Shown: positions 28,634 through 39,509, counted from the first letter of the stretch. The stretch is 64,000 bases of DNA from Thermophilibacter provencensis (GCF_030372065.1 NZ_JAUDEA010000007.1:58939-122938); one strand, 5' to 3'. Translations and numbers: made by a program. The notes: generated by a model not told the origin, from the letters alone.

Positions 28634-28676
28634 GAGTGCAAGAATTGGCACTCGGCAAACGCCACCCCGCTATACT
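28634..28676 (+). promoter_or_regulatory. Promoter and palindromic operator of the MarR-type gene
   Basis: TTGGCA (28645-28650) and TATACT (28671-28676) are 20 bp apart, a long spacing. GAGTGC (28634-28639) and GCACTC (28648-28653) form an inverted repeat over the -35. MarR proteins usually repress themselves through such palindromes, so autoregulation is likely but inferred. Confidence 0.45.
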
Positions 28677-28756
28677 GCGAACCTATAAAGTACGTAGCCT
28701 TCCGTGGCGGGCATGCTGGAATTTGTTTGAACTTGCGAGAGACAGGGGCAGGGGTA

Positions 28757-29458
28757 GTGGACCTCAGGGAATACATGTCCGTTCGTCGGGCATACAACAA
28801 CGTTCGCCAGAAGGTTAAGTCGGACGAGCGCCTCACGTTTGAGGAGTTTGCGATCCTGTGTCGTCTGAACGAGGCGGACGAGCCCATCAAGACCTCCTCC
28901 ATCGCGGAGTATCAGGGCGCCCTGCGTCCCACTATGACGCACCGTACCAACCACCTCGCCGGCCTCGGCCTCATCGACCGTGCCGAGGGCGTTGTCGACC
29001 ACCGCAACGTGGTGTGCTCCATCTCAGAGAAGGGCCGTGAGCACGTCATGGAGCTCGCCTCGCTCACGCGCGGGCAGATTCCCACCGGCCGCGCCCTCTC
29101 CCGCACCTCCCCGGAGCGCGTCGTGAAGTACGTTGACGCCATGGGCTCGCTCTTTTGCAAGGCCGGTGACCTCGTTCTCCTTGGCCTGCTGAGCGCGGAG
29201 TCCGAGTCTCTCACCATCATGCAGATCGTGGAGGCCCTCGGCCTGCTGCAGCCCACGGTCTCGATGTCGGTCACCTCGCTCGAGGAGAAGGGCCTCGTCT
29301 CGCGCGAGCACGTCGCGGGAGGCAGCCACACCACGAGCGTCTCGCTTACCGACGCTGGCTCGGAGTACGTGGGCGAGCTCGCAAAGAAGATCGAGGCCCT
29401 GGTGGTGAGGAGGAAGGGCCGCGGCGGCTCCTCTTCCGATGAGGTTTCGCAGAGTTAG
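28757..29458 (+). CDS. MarR-type regulator with two winged-helix domains
   Basis: 233 residues. The first winged helix is about residues 28-95 (FEEFAILCRLNEAD ... TMTHRTNHLAGLGLIDR ... ISEKGREHV). The second is about 138-210 (VLLGLLSAES ... PTVSMSVTSLEEKGLVSRE ... SLTDAGSEYV). MarR proteins normally have one such domain and dimerise, so one chain may supply both half-site readers. GTG 28757 is chosen as it begins the conserved DLREYMSVRRAYNNVR stretch; ATG 28775 is possible. Target genes are unknown. Confidence 0.7.
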   Translation: MDLREYMSVRRAYNNVRQKVKSDERLTFEEFAILCRLNEADEPIKTSSIAEYQGALRPTMTHRTNHLAGLGLIDRAEGVVDHRNVVCSISEKGREHVMELASLTRGQIPTGRALSRTSPERVVKYVDAMGSLFCKAGDLVLLGLLSAESESLTIMQIVEALGLLQPTVSMSVTSLEEKGLVSREHVAGGSHTTSVSLTDAGSEYVGELAKKIEALVVRRKGRGGSSSDEVSQS

Positions 29459-29646
29459 TCTGTAATTTCTTGAAAGATACGTGGTAAAATACGGGGTGCT
29501 TGCGTGAGACACGGTTCTTCTCGCGGGCACCCCGTTCTATTTTGTGAGCGCATTGCTCGAGCGCGGCATTGCCGTGTGCCCAAAACCCTGACTATGCGGA
29601 TATATCCGGGCACAGCGTGCGCGCACACTACATGAGAGGTAGACAT

Positions 29647-31617
29647 ATGCCGGACGATGTGACTCCCGCTGTTTCGACCGAGGGCGCTGCCGCCCAGGGC
29701 GAGCCGAGCGTCGAGAAGGTCGGGGAGGCTCCCGCCAAGCCGCGCCGCCGTCGCAGAACCAAGGCGGAGATGGAGGCGGCCCGCGCAGCCGAGGCCGCCG
29801 CTCGCGCCGCCGCCGAGGCAGCGGGCGAGCCCTGGCCCCCCAAGCGCCGCCGTGGCAGGCCGAGAAAGTCCGAGCAGGTCGCGGCGGCCGCTTCCGAGCA
29901 GGCTCAGTCCGGCGCCGCGAGCGCCGGAACAGAGGCTGCGCCCGCGCCCGTTGCTGCCCCGGCAGCCGAGGCCGTCGCGCAGGAGGCTCCCGCCCCCAAG
30001 CGCCGCCGCGGCCGGCCCCGTAAGTCCGAGACGGCCCCGGTTGACGAGATGACCAAGGTCACGCAGGATGCGACCGTGGCCAGCTCCGAGCCCACGGAGA
30101 TGCCGTCCCAGACGCTCGCGCCGGCGGCCGAGACGGCCGATGCCCCGGAGGAGGCCGCGCACCAGGGAGACGCCCCGCGCCCCGGGCGCAAGCGCCGTCA
30201 CCAGAAGGACCACCAGTCCGGCGACGCCACAGGTGGCGAGAAGGGCGGCAACGCGGGCTCCCAGCAGGGGCAGGGTGGCCAGGGCCGTCGCCAGAACGGC
30301 CGCGACCGCAGGCGCAACCGCAGGCAGGACTTTGTTGCCGAGCCCTCGCTCACCCGTGACGAGCTTGCGGCGATGAAGGTCGCCGAGCTGCGCGCCAAGG
30401 CCGCCGAGCTCGAGATTGACTACGCCGGCGTCCGCAAGGGCGACCTCGTCGAGGCGGTCTACGCCGCCGCCGCGCGTGCCGAGGGCTTCCGCTCGGTTGA
30501 CGGCATCCTCGAGATCGGAAACGAGGGCTACGGCTGGGTTCGCACCGGCAACTACATGGAGGGCGACGACGACGCCTTCGTTCACCAGCAGATCATTCGC
30601 TCGCTCGGGCTTCGTCCCGGCGACCGCGTGGCGGGCACCGTCGGTCCCGGCCGCGCCAACAGCAAGTACCCGCCGCTTCAGAGCGTGACGTCCGTCAACG
30701 GCCATGCGCCGGAGAACCTGAAGAGCCGCCCGCGCTTCCGCGACCTCACGCCCGTCTATCCCAACGAGCGCCTGGTCATGGAGTGCGGCAAGGACTCCAT
30801 CACCGGACGTGCCATCGACCTGGTCTCTCCCATCGGTAAGGGTCAGCGCGGCCTTATCGTCTCTCCGCCCAAGGCCGGCAAGACCACGGTCCTCAAGAAG
30901 ATCTGCCAGTCCATTGCCGCCAACAACCCCGAGGTGCACCTCTTCTGCCTGCTCGTGGACGAGCGCCCCGAGGAGGTCACGGACATGGAGCGCTCCATCA
31001 AGGGCGAGGTCGTGGCCTCGACCTTTGACATGCCGGCGGACAACCACACGCACGTCTCGGAGCTCGTGATCGAGCACGCCAAGCGTCTCGTGGAGCTGGG
31101 GGAGGACGTTGTGGTGGTGCTCGACTCCATCACCCGTCTGGCGCGTGCCTACAACCTCGCCCAGCCGGCGAGCGGCCGTATCCTCTCCGGCGGCGTTGAC
31201 TCCGCGGCGCTCTACCCGCCAAAGAAGTTCCTCGGTGCCGCGCGCAACATCGAGAACGGCGGCTCTCTCACGATCATCGCTTCCGCGCTCGTGGATACCG
31301 GCTCCAAGATGGACGAGGTCATCTTCGAGGAGTTCAAGGGCACCGGCAACATGGAGCTCAAGCTCGACCGCGAGCTCGCCGACAAGCGCATCTTCCCGGC
31401 CATCGACCCGGTCGCCTCCGGTACGAGAAACGAGGACCTGCTCATCTCGCCGGAGTACCAGCCGCTCGTTTGGGGCATCCGTCGCATCCTCGCCAACATG
31501 AACAACGTGGAGCGCGCGGCCAACGCGCTCGTGCGCGGCCTGAAGGAGACGGACTCCAACAGCGAGTTCCTCATCAAGAGCGCAAAGAAGGCCGCTCAGT
31601 CCGGCTACGTGGGCTAG
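29647..31617 (+). CDS. rho: Transcription termination factor Rho with a long AT-hook N-terminus
   Basis: 656 residues. The first 245 are a basic Ala/Arg/Lys-rich extension containing KRRRGRPRKSE twice (about residues 66 and 118), the GRP core of AT-hook DNA-binding motifs. The Rho_N region (ELRAKAAELEIDYAGVRKGDLVEAV), the cold-shock-like RNA-binding domain (GWVRTGNYMEGDDDAFVHQQ) and the RecA-type motor follow, with Walker A PPKAGKTT at about 408 and LLVDERPEEVTDM. It is a hexameric RNA helicase that ends transcription. Long extensions are known in actinobacterial Rho and are thought to help termination on GC-rich RNA. Element C1 follows. Confidence 0.95.
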   Translation: MPDDVTPAVSTEGAAAQGEPSVEKVGEAPAKPRRRRRTKAEMEAARAAEAAARAAAEAAGEPWPPKRRRGRPRKSEQVAAAASEQAQSGAASAGTEAAPAPVAAPAAEAVAQEAPAPKRRRGRPRKSETAPVDEMTKVTQDATVASSEPTEMPSQTLAPAAETADAPEEAAHQGDAPRPGRKRRHQKDHQSGDATGGEKGGNAGSQQGQGGQGRRQNGRDRRRNRRQDFVAEPSLTRDELAAMKVAELRAKAAELEIDYAGVRKGDLVEAVYAAAARAEGFRSVDGILEIGNEGYGWVRTGNYMEGDDDAFVHQQIIRSLGLRPGDRVAGTVGPGRANSKYPPLQSVTSVNGHAPENLKSRPRFRDLTPVYPNERLVMECGKDSITGRAIDLVSPIGKGQRGLIVSPPKAGKTTVLKKICQSIAANNPEVHLFCLLVDERPEEVTDMERSIKGEVVASTFDMPADNHTHVSELVIEHAKRLVELGEDVVVVLDSITRLARAYNLAQPASGRILSGGVDSAALYPPKKFLGAARNIENGGSLTIIASALVDTGSKMDEVIFEEFKGTGNMELKLDRELADKRIFPAIDPVASGTRNEDLLISPEYQPLVWGIRRILANMNNVERAANALVRGLKETDSNSEFLIKSAKKAAQSGYVG

Positions 31618-31753
31618 GTTCTTCTCGCCGCGCTCTTTATCCAGAGATGGTTTGGCGCCCGCCACGCAACCCAAGCGTGGCGGGCGCTCGTTTGAGGAGC
31701 CCTGCGCCATCGCCTGCGCTTCTCGCCGCGTTGCCCCCCGTGCGTTACGGGAG

Positions 31754-31976
31754 GTTTTGGGCAAAATGTTTGATGGAAGAGGAGGCGCTTCATAAAACAT
31801 TTTGCCCAAAATCAAAGCTAAACGTGCAAAATCGATGTCTGGTGGGCAGCTTGGGAAAAATTGGGAGTCCAAGTCGGGGGCCAATATAAAAGATGTTGCC
31901 CAAAACTAGCCGAAACCCTTGGAATACGGCGTGGCGAGAAGCACGCGGGGGCTCATATCGCAAAACTTCCCAAAAC
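31754..31976 (+). repeat. Composite repeat C1
   Basis: Block L GTTTTGGGCAAAATGTTTGA (from 31754); its near-inverse CATAAAACATTTTGCCCAAA at 31791-31810; block R, which ends TGTTGCCCAAAAC (31884-31906); and a final CTCATATCGCAAAACTTCC-CAAAAC block (31952-31976). It lies 137 bp after rho in the same direction, preceded by CTTCTCGCC at 31620 and 31719. The remaining 660-bp gap holds no gene. Confidence 0.85.
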
Positions 31977-32101
31977 GTGCATGCGCTGACGGATGCCGTC
32001 GGGCATCGGGGGCCGTCCGCGGGCTGGCGCGCCCCGGGAGCACGCCCGCTGGCAAAGTCTGCCCGCCTGCAACAAATGAGGCTCAAAATCTTATTAATCC
32101 C

Positions 32102-32131
32102 TTGCATACGGCCGTAAAAAGCAGGTATATT
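32102..32131 (+). promoter_or_regulatory. Promoter of the membrane-protein gene at 32277
   Basis: TTGCAT (32102-32107) and TATATT (32126-32131) are separated by 18 bp, giving a leader of about 140 nt. Confidence 0.55.
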
Positions 32132-32276
32132 CGATAAGTCCGGCCAACGGACAAGTCACGGTATACGAAGATGAAACGAAGCCCAAACCGTTGACGCAGC
32201 CAACCGTCCCCCGGGGCGGAATCTCATGGTTTGAAGTTCGTCTCGTCTTCCGTCTCTGGGAGGAGCGGAACCATAC

Positions 32277-33434
32277 ATGGGTGAGAGAAGAAACCCGGCC
32301 ATCGTAGCGGGCCTTCTGGGCGCGGCGGGCGCTTTTGTGCCGCAGACGGCTCAGGCGCTCTCGCTCAAGGAGACGCTGGACGGTTTCTTTACGTCGCCCA
32401 CGACCGCCTTTGCGGCGGGCGTGGTTGGCGGCGCGCTCCTTACCGGTGCGATCGTGGGCACGGCGAGCCTCATCTCGCGTCGCCGTCGAGCCGTAAGCGA
32501 GCTTCCGGACGAGCCCGACGGACCCGTTGACGAGGGCGGGGAGAAGTATCGTCCGCGCCACATGCGCGCCGAGCTCTCCGCCGAGCCCGAGTCCGAGGAC
32601 GAGCCCGAGGCCGCTCCCACCAAGGAGGAGTCGCACGGCCCGAGCCACGCCGCGAGCAACTACGAGCAGATCGCCGAGAACTACGCTCGCAAGATGACCT
32701 TCCGCGCGCGCATGGCGCGCCGCGCCGAGGGCGTTGCCGCAACGCTGCGCGAGCGCATGGGCGCGAGCATGATGGAGGGCGTGCCCGTCATCGAGCGTGC
32801 CGACGGATCCGTTGGCGACGTGGGCACCTCGTGGTGGCAGACGGCCGTGGGGGCCGCAGCCATCTCGGCCAACACCGGGTTTGTCGCTGATACCGACTCC
32901 TATGCCATCCCCTCGGACTTCTCGCGCTCCGACAGCGAGATTCTGGCAGACCGCGCCAAGCGCTCCGAGGGCATCTCCCGTCGCGTTGCGCAGATTGACG
33001 AGGGCGCCTATCCCGAGCGCCGCAGCGTGAAGGACATTGAGGAGACGGACGAGTGGATTCGCGCGCTGCGCTCCATGGACGAGAAGATCGCGGAGGAGGC
33101 GCCCCAGCGCGACCCCATCGGCTTCATCGACACCGTGGGCGGTGCGGACACGCTCGACGAGCCCGACAACCTCGAGCTCGAGACCTCGTTCATCCCGTTT
33201 AGGACCCCTGCCGGCCACCCCGAGGTCGTGGACACCGAGAGCTATATCGACTACCTCATCGAGGACGAGTTCTCCAAGAACGCCTCCACTGCGGTGCGCC
33301 GCACCTCCAAGCGCTTCCTGCGCCTGCTCGAGGGCGGCACGAGCGCGAGCTCGCGCCACCTCGCGGGCACGGGCGCCACGGCTTCTACCTACGTTCCCAA
33401 GCACTTCTCCGAGCCCCTGGTGGCCCAGGCGTGA
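32277..33434 (+). CDS. Unrecognised membrane-anchored acidic protein
   Basis: 385 residues, no family recognised. An N-terminal hydrophobic segment (AIVAGLLGAAGAFVPQTAQA) looks like a signal or anchor. A second one at about 43-66 (TAFAAGVVGGALLTGAIVGTASLI) is followed by RRRR, suggesting that the rest faces the cytoplasm. The body is acidic and likely partly disordered, with EYIDYLIEDEF-like helices near the C-terminus. GGGAGGAG precedes the ATG. Its last bases overlap the VanZ-like start (GTGA), so the two act in one operon. Confidence 0.7.
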   Translation: MGERRNPAIVAGLLGAAGAFVPQTAQALSLKETLDGFFTSPTTAFAAGVVGGALLTGAIVGTASLISRRRRAVSELPDEPDGPVDEGGEKYRPRHMRAELSAEPESEDEPEAAPTKEESHGPSHAASNYEQIAENYARKMTFRARMARRAEGVAATLRERMGASMMEGVPVIERADGSVGDVGTSWWQTAVGAAAISANTGFVADTDSYAIPSDFSRSDSEILADRAKRSEGISRRVAQIDEGAYPERRSVKDIEETDEWIRALRSMDEKIAEEAPQRDPIGFIDTVGGADTLDEPDNLELETSFIPFRTPAGHPEVVDTESYIDYLIEDEFSKNASTAVRRTSKRFLRLLEGGTSASSRHLAGTGATASTYVPKHFSEPLVAQA

Positions 33435-33916
33435 CGCTCGGCGAGAAGAACGACTCGGCGCGACGGTCCTCCCTCCGGTGGACCGTCGCGTTATGCTGCT
33501 GGGTGACCTTCATCTGGGGGCACTCGCTCATCCAGGGCCCTCAATCGTCGCTTGAGAGTGGGATGGTGGTCTCGCTCATGCGCCCCGTCTTCGAGGCGCT
33601 CGGCGTGACCGACGTCGACCTCATGTCGCTCATCGTGCGCAAGGGCGCGCACTTCTCGGAGTACGCCGTGCTCGGCGTTCTGGCCCGCTGCCTTTACGGG
33701 GCACTTCGCAGCGAGCGCGCGAGTTTCATGACAAATTACCCTGTCACCTTTGTCATCATGGTTGTGATGGTGCCGGTGGTAGACGAGTGCCTGCAGCTGT
33801 TTGTGCCCGGGCGCTCGGGTCAGCCCACGGACGTGCTCATCGACCTTGCCGGCCTGGCAACGGGCGCGCTTCTCGCCTGGCTGGTGGGACGCCTCAGAGC
33901 GCGCCGCGGTCGCTGA
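33431..33916 (+). CDS. VanZ-like membrane protein containing a family B repeat
   Basis: 161 residues, four membrane segments. VanZ signatures RKGAHFSEYAVLGVLARCL and VDECLQLFVPGRSGQPTDVL are present. VanZ-type proteins are linked to glycopeptide tolerance or cell-envelope functions, but most members are uncharacterised. GTG 33431 overlaps the preceding stop. Residues 100-110 (MTNYPVTFVIM) are encoded by repeat B2, which falls at the start of a membrane helix and keeps the frame. Confidence 0.8.
   Translation: MTLGEKNDSARRSSLRWTVALCCWVTFIWGHSLIQGPQSSLESGMVVSLMRPVFEALGVTDVDLMSLIVRKGAHFSEYAVLGVLARCLYGALRSERASFMTNYPVTFVIMVVMVPVVDECLQLFVPGRSGQPTDVLIDLAGLATGALLAWLVGRLRARRGR
33729..33758. repeat. 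Family B repeat, copy B2, inside a coding sequence
   Basis: TGACAAATTACCCTGTCACC followed by TTTGTCATCA equals the right half of B1, with one base changed. It lies wholly inside the VanZ-like gene and is read in frame. Confidence 0.85.
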
Positions 33917-34046
33917 TTTTGTTTCAGACGTGTCATAAGCGTCACAGCTCGGTTAACAAATCCTCCACATAATGAAGCGCTCGCTGAAGGCGGCGTAGCG
34001 TATTCCTCACGCTTTGTTCTGTAAGAAGCGACGGGAGGAGAAAGAC

Positions 34047-35240
34047 ATGTTCAAGAACGTTTCCAGGCGCCAGTTTGTGCAGGCTTCCGCAGTTGCGATG
34101 GCCGGCCTCAGCCTTGCCGCGTGCGGTGGTAACGAGGGCGGCTCCGAGGGCGGCGACGGCGCCTCCAGCATCAAGGTTGGCATCCTCGGCCCGCACACCG
34201 GCGACGTTGCCAACTACGGCATCGCCTGCCGCAACGGCGCTCAGCTCTACTTTGACCAGCTCAACGAGGACGGCGGCATCAACGGCAAGCAGGTCGAGTA
34301 CCTCGTGGAGGACGAGCAGGGCGATCCCACGCAGGCCGTGACCGCCTACAACCTCCTCGTCGAGCAGGGCGTCGTGGGCATCGTGGGCGACGTCACCACC
34401 GGCCCCACCACCGCCGTGGCGCAGCAGTCCGTGAACGACAACATGCCGTGCGTCACCCCGTCCGCCACCGCGGCCGAGATCGTCACCTACGGCAACAACA
34501 CGTTCCGCGCCTGCGTGACCGACCCCGAGCAGGGCCGCATCATGGCCGCCTTTGCCAACGAGCAGGGCTACAAGAACATCGGCACCCTCTACCTCAAGGG
34601 CGACGACTACAACGAGGGCGTCAACAACGCCTTTGTCGAGGAGGCCAAGGCGCTCGGCATCACCATCACCACCGAGCAGTCCTACTCCGCCGGTGACGTT
34701 GACTTCAACTCGCAGCTCACCACCATCATCGCCACCAACCCGGATGCCATCCTCGCCCCCAACTACTACGAGGACGACGGCCTCATCGTCACCCAGGCCC
34801 GTCAGCAGGGCTACACCGGCGTGATCCTGGGCGTTGACGGCTGGTCTGGCGTTGCCGACTACGCCTCCGCCGAGGACCTCCAGAACTGCTACTACTGCTG
34901 CGCGTTCTCCTCGGCCAACGACGAGGGCCTTGCCGCCCAGTTCACGGCTGACTACGAGGCCGCCTACGGCGAGACGCCCACCAACTTCTGCGCGCTCGGC
35001 TATGACGCCGCCATGGTACTCGCGGCCGGCATTGCCGCTGCCGAGGAGGCGGGTCTCGAGGCCGGCTCCGACGAGTACCTCCAGGCCGTGATTGACGGTA
35101 TCGCCGCGGGCTCCGTCGAGGGCGTTACGGGCACCATCGCCTACGAGGGCACCGGCGACCCGGTCAAGTCCTCGCTCATCCTCACCTTCACCGAGGATGG
35201 CGCCGAGGAGGTCTTCGAGACCATCGACGCCACGGCGTAA
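34047..35240 (+). CDS. livJ: Branched-chain amino-acid ABC transporter substrate-binding lipoprotein
   Basis: 397 residues. The N-terminus SRRQFVQASAVAMAGLSLAAC combines a twin-arginine-like motif with a lipobox ending at C26, so it is a lipid-anchored binding protein possibly exported by Tat. Periplasmic-binding type 1 features follow: KVGILGPHTGDVANYGIACRNG, GVVGIVGDVTTGPT and FRACVTDPEQG. GGGAGGAG precedes the ATG. First gene of the liv cluster; the specificity for Leu/Ile/Val is inferred from family and context. Confidence 0.9.
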   Translation: MFKNVSRRQFVQASAVAMAGLSLAACGGNEGGSEGGDGASSIKVGILGPHTGDVANYGIACRNGAQLYFDQLNEDGGINGKQVEYLVEDEQGDPTQAVTAYNLLVEQGVVGIVGDVTTGPTTAVAQQSVNDNMPCVTPSATAAEIVTYGNNTFRACVTDPEQGRIMAAFANEQGYKNIGTLYLKGDDYNEGVNNAFVEEAKALGITITTEQSYSAGDVDFNSQLTTIIATNPDAILAPNYYEDDGLIVTQARQQGYTGVILGVDGWSGVADYASAEDLQNCYYCCAFSSANDEGLAAQFTADYEAAYGETPTNFCALGYDAAMVLAAGIAAAEEAGLEAGSDEYLQAVIDGIAAGSVEGVTGTIAYEGTGDPVKSSLILTFTEDGAEEVFETIDATA

Positions 35241-35345
35241 CCTGGCTTTTTCGCTCTGCCTGGGGCATCGGGCGCGTGCTCGGTGCCCCTTTTCGCAAGT
35301 TTGCGGGTGGCCCCGCCACCCCCGTTCACTGAGAGGAGTGATGTT

Positions 35346-36233
35346 GTGGATGGCGTCGCGCTGATAGTCTCGCAGGTCCTGAATGGCCTGCAGCTCGGCA
35401 GCATCTACGCACTTGTCGCTCTGGGCTACACGATGGTGTACGGCATCATCTTGCTGCTCAACTTCGCCCATGGCGACATCATCATGGCCGGAGCCTACAT
35501 CCTGTGGATCGTGCTCGCGCAGCTGGGCCTCAACCCCGTTGTTGCCATGCTGCTCTCCGTTGCGGGCTGCACGCTGCTCGGCGTTGTCATCGACAAGGTC
35601 GCGTACGCCCCGCTGAGAAACGCCCCGCGCCTCTCGGTGCTCATCACGGCCATTGGCGTCTCCTACTTCCTCGAGAACGGCGCCCAGCTCATCTTTGGTG
35701 CGGACGCAAAGGTGGTTCCCTCCTTCGCGCCGGTGTCGAGCATCCAGGTGGGCGGTCTCTCGCTCTCCTTTGTGGCGCTCATCACGGTGCTCGTGACCGC
35801 GATCTCCACCGTGGTGCTCACCTTCCTCGTGCAGAAGACCAAGCTCGGCAAGGCCATGCGCGCCGTCTCCGAGGACATGGGCGCCGCCCGTCTCATGGGC
35901 GTCAACGTCAACAACACGATCACCTTCACCTTTGCCGTGGGCTCCGCGCTCGCGGGCATCGGCGCCATTCTCTACGTGATGGCCTACCCGCAGGCAACGC
36001 CCACCATGGGCATGATGCTCGGCACCAAGGCCTTTGTCGCCGCGGTCCTGGGCGGCATCGGCTCCATTCCGGGTGCCGTCGTGGGTGCCATGCTCGTTGG
36101 CTTCTCCGAGGTCTTCGTCTCGGCCATCGGCCTTTCCGTGTGGCGCGACGCGGTCGTGTTCCTGCTGCTCATCATCGTGCTCATCGTGCGTCCCACCGGC
36201 ATCTTCGGCCGCACCATGAGCGAGAAGGTCTAG
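35346..36233 (+). CDS. livH: Branched-chain amino-acid ABC transporter permease
   Basis: 295 residues, about eight membrane segments, with LQLGSIYALVALGYTMVYGI, LLLNFAHGDI and AVLGGIGSIPGAVVGAMLVG typical of LivH. GTG 35346 follows GAGAGGAG; an ATG at 35341 is in another frame and gives only seven codons. Confidence 0.93.
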   Translation: MDGVALIVSQVLNGLQLGSIYALVALGYTMVYGIILLLNFAHGDIIMAGAYILWIVLAQLGLNPVVAMLLSVAGCTLLGVVIDKVAYAPLRNAPRLSVLITAIGVSYFLENGAQLIFGADAKVVPSFAPVSSIQVGGLSLSFVALITVLVTAISTVVLTFLVQKTKLGKAMRAVSEDMGAARLMGVNVNNTITFTFAVGSALAGIGAILYVMAYPQATPTMGMMLGTKAFVAAVLGGIGSIPGAVVGAMLVGFSEVFVSAIGLSVWRDAVVFLLLIIVLIVRPTGIFGRTMSEKV

Positions 36234-36244
36234 GGGGTGTGAGC

Positions 36245-37394
36245 ATGGAAGAGGAGCTCATGGCCGAGAAGCGGCCCATCATCTCCACCGGCGGGCGCGG
36301 CCCCGCCCCCGCCGGCAAGCGGCGCTCGCTGCCCATGGCGGCGCGCTACGCCATCAACGCCCTGCTCGTCCTTCTCGTCCTTGTTGTGGGCGAGCTCATG
36401 ATCGACGGCGGCGCCATCACGCGCTATCAGACCTCGGTCCTCCAGCAGGTGGGCGTCTACATCATCATGGCCGTCTCCCTCAACGTGGCGACGGGCTACC
36501 TGGGACAGCTCCCGCTCGGACACGCGGGGTTCATGTCCGTGGGCGCGTACGGCTGCGCCATCTTCATCATGCGCCTCACTGAGACGCTCGGCATGACCGG
36601 GCGTGACATCGTGGCGGGCGGCCCCCTGGTCGGGCTCATCGTGTTTGCGGGCGTGGTCTTTGGCGGCCTCTGTGCGGCCGTGGCCGGCGTGATCATCGGT
36701 ATCCCGGCGCTCCGCCTCAAGGGCGACTACCTTGCCATCATCACGCTCGCCTTCGCCGAGATCATCCGCGTCGTGATGCTCAACATCGACGACGTGCTCG
36801 GCTTTGAGCTCACGCGCGGCGCCGCCGGCCTCACGGGCATCCCGAGCTACTCGAACTTCCTCAACGTGTTTCTCGCCGTGGCCGTTGTGTGCTTCCTCGT
36901 CCACACGATGATGAAGTCCCGTCACGGCCGCGCCATCCTGGCCATTCGTGACAACGAGATTGCGGCCGAGGCCACGGGCGTCAACACCACCTACTACAAG
37001 ACGCTCGCCTTTGTGGTCTCCGCGTTCTTTGCGGGCGTGGCGGGCGGTCTCTACGCGGGCTGCGTGGGCGTGCTCCAGCCAGCCAACTTTGGCTTCATGC
37101 AGTCGATCGAGATCCTCGTCATGGTGGTTCTCGGCGGAATGGGCTCGATGCTCGGCTCCGTGCTCTCCGCGACCGTCCTCACCATCCTGCCCGAGGCCCT
37201 GCGCGCGTTCTCCGACTACCGCATGATCGCGTACGCCGTCGTCCTCATCCTCGTGATGATCTTTAGGCCGCAGGGTCTTCTTGGCTCCTACGACTTCTCG
37301 CTCTCCCGCGTGATCGAGCGCGTCATGAACCGAGACTTCCCCTGGTCCAAGCGGGCCGCCTCGGATGGCAAGGCTGGAGAGGAGGTGAGCGCCG

Positions 37395-37402
<8 letters not shown>
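36245..37402 (+). CDS. livM: Branched-chain amino-acid ABC transporter permease
   Basis: 385 residues, about nine membrane segments; SLNVATGYLGQLPLGHAGFM and LRLKGDYLAIITLAFAEIIR are LivM signatures. About 35 polar residues precede the first helix. ATG 36245 follows AGGGGG. Its end overlaps livG by 8 bases. Confidence 0.93.
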
Positions 37403-38252
<850 letters not shown>

Positions 38253-38963
38253 ATGGCGTCCCTGCTCTCCGTGAAGGACCTGCACGTCTCCTACGGTGCC
38301 ATCAAGGCGGTGCGCGGCATCTCCTTTGACATCAACGAGGGTGAGATCGTGACGCTCATCGGCGCCAACGGCGCGGGCAAGTCCACGACGCTCAACACCG
38401 TGGCGGGGCTCATCAAGCCGGACTCCGGTACCATCGAGCTGGAGGGCTCCTCCATTGCGGGTCTTCCGGCCCACAAGGTCATGCAGCGCGGCCTGGCGCT
38501 CTGCCCCGAGGGAAGGCGCGTCTTCACGCAGATGAGCGTTGCCGAGAACCTCGAGATGGGCGGCTACACGCGCACCGACGCCGAGAACCGCGAGACGCTC
38601 GAGAAGGTCTACGCGCACTTCCCGCGCCTCAAGGAGCGCCGCAGCCAGGTGGCGGGCACCCTCTCGGGCGGCGAGCAGCAGATGCTCGCCATGGGTCGCG
38701 CGCTCATGAGCAAGCCGCGCCTGCTCATGCTCGACGAGCCGTCCATGGGCCTCGCGCCCATCCTGGTGCAGGAGATCTTCGACATTGTGAAGCAGCTGGG
38801 CGAGGCCGGGACCACGATCCTGCTCGTCGAGCAGAACGCCAACATGGCGCTCAAGATTGCCGACCGCGCCTACGTGCTTGAGATCGGCCAGGTCAAGAAG
38901 ACCGGCACCGGGGCCGAGCTTCTCGTTGACGACGACGTGCGCAAGGCCTATCTCGGCGGCTAG
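38253..38963 (+). CDS. livF: Branched-chain amino-acid ABC transporter ATPase
   Basis: 236 residues. Walker A GANGAGKST, CPEGRRVFTQMSV, signature LSGGEQQML and Walker B LLMLDEPSMGLAP are LivF features. It starts directly after the livG stop and closes the operon. Confidence 0.96.
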   Translation: MASLLSVKDLHVSYGAIKAVRGISFDINEGEIVTLIGANGAGKSTTLNTVAGLIKPDSGTIELEGSSIAGLPAHKVMQRGLALCPEGRRVFTQMSVAENLEMGGYTRTDAENRETLEKVYAHFPRLKERRSQVAGTLSGGEQQMLAMGRALMSKPRLLMLDEPSMGLAPILVQEIFDIVKQLGEAGTTILLVEQNANMALKIADRAYVLEIGQVKKTGTGAELLVDDDVRKAYLGG

Positions 38964-39006
38964 CGATTATCTTGCGGCGTGGCCGCACCGTAATTTGGCG
39001 TCAGGT

Positions 39007-39036
39007 GACGGCGGACCTCCTCCCGGGTCCGCCGTC
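39007..39036 (+). terminator. Hairpin after the liv operon
   Basis: GACGGCGGACC (39007-39017) pairs perfectly with GGTCCGCCGTC (39026-39036). A T-rich stretch begins only 14 bases later, so efficiency is uncertain. Confidence 0.55.
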
Positions 39037-39138
39037 GCTGTTAGCGGGTGTTTTCTTGTGCGGTGTCCTTCTCGCCGCGCCGTACCTTCTCGACCCGTCA
39101 GTCCTTCTCGCCGTTGCCGCCCCTCACTGTTCCGGCCG

Positions 39139-39350
39139 GTTTTGGGCAAAAAGTTTGATGGTCATGCTGCTCGTGTACGATTTCGGGAGGTTTTGCATAA
39201 TGCCGACCTGCGGTTTTTCTCCTAGCCTAAGACCCTTGAGGAAAAAGTTGGCAGAAATCCTCGTCTGATATCAAAGATGTTGCCCACAACTTGCCAAAAC
39301 GCTCGCAAATGGCAGGTGGCGGAAGCACGCGACGGGGCAAAACCCAAAAC
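39139..39350 (+). repeat. Composite repeat C2
   Basis: Block L GGTTTTGGGCAAAAAGTTTG at 39139, block R CAAAGATGTTGCCCACAAC ending at 39289, and final GGGGCAAAACCCAAAAC ending at 39350. It lies 176 bp after livF in the same direction. CTTCTCG occurs three times just before it (39068, 39084 and 39104). The inverted partner of block L seen in C1 is missing. From 39351 to 39573 the DNA is AT-richer with no gene. Confidence 0.8.
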
Positions 39351-39483
39351 TCGGCGATTCTGAGCAGCGCGCGAAGTTCTGGAGAAAATGAGAAGAACGC
39401 CCGGGATGATATGAAACATGAAAGCAAATCCATAGATTGCTTAACTAGAATACGCTGCTAGATGCAAAATCGTTACATTACAA

Positions 39484-39509
39484 CTAACTTACCATTAACT
39501 ATCAGTTAG
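39484..39509. promoter_or_regulatory. Palindrome in an AT-rich stretch
   Basis: CTAACT (39484-39489) and AGTTAG (39504-39509) face each other in a stretch much richer in A and T than its neighbours, 65 bp before the nuclease-like gene. Possible operator; the pairing is short. Confidence 0.3.
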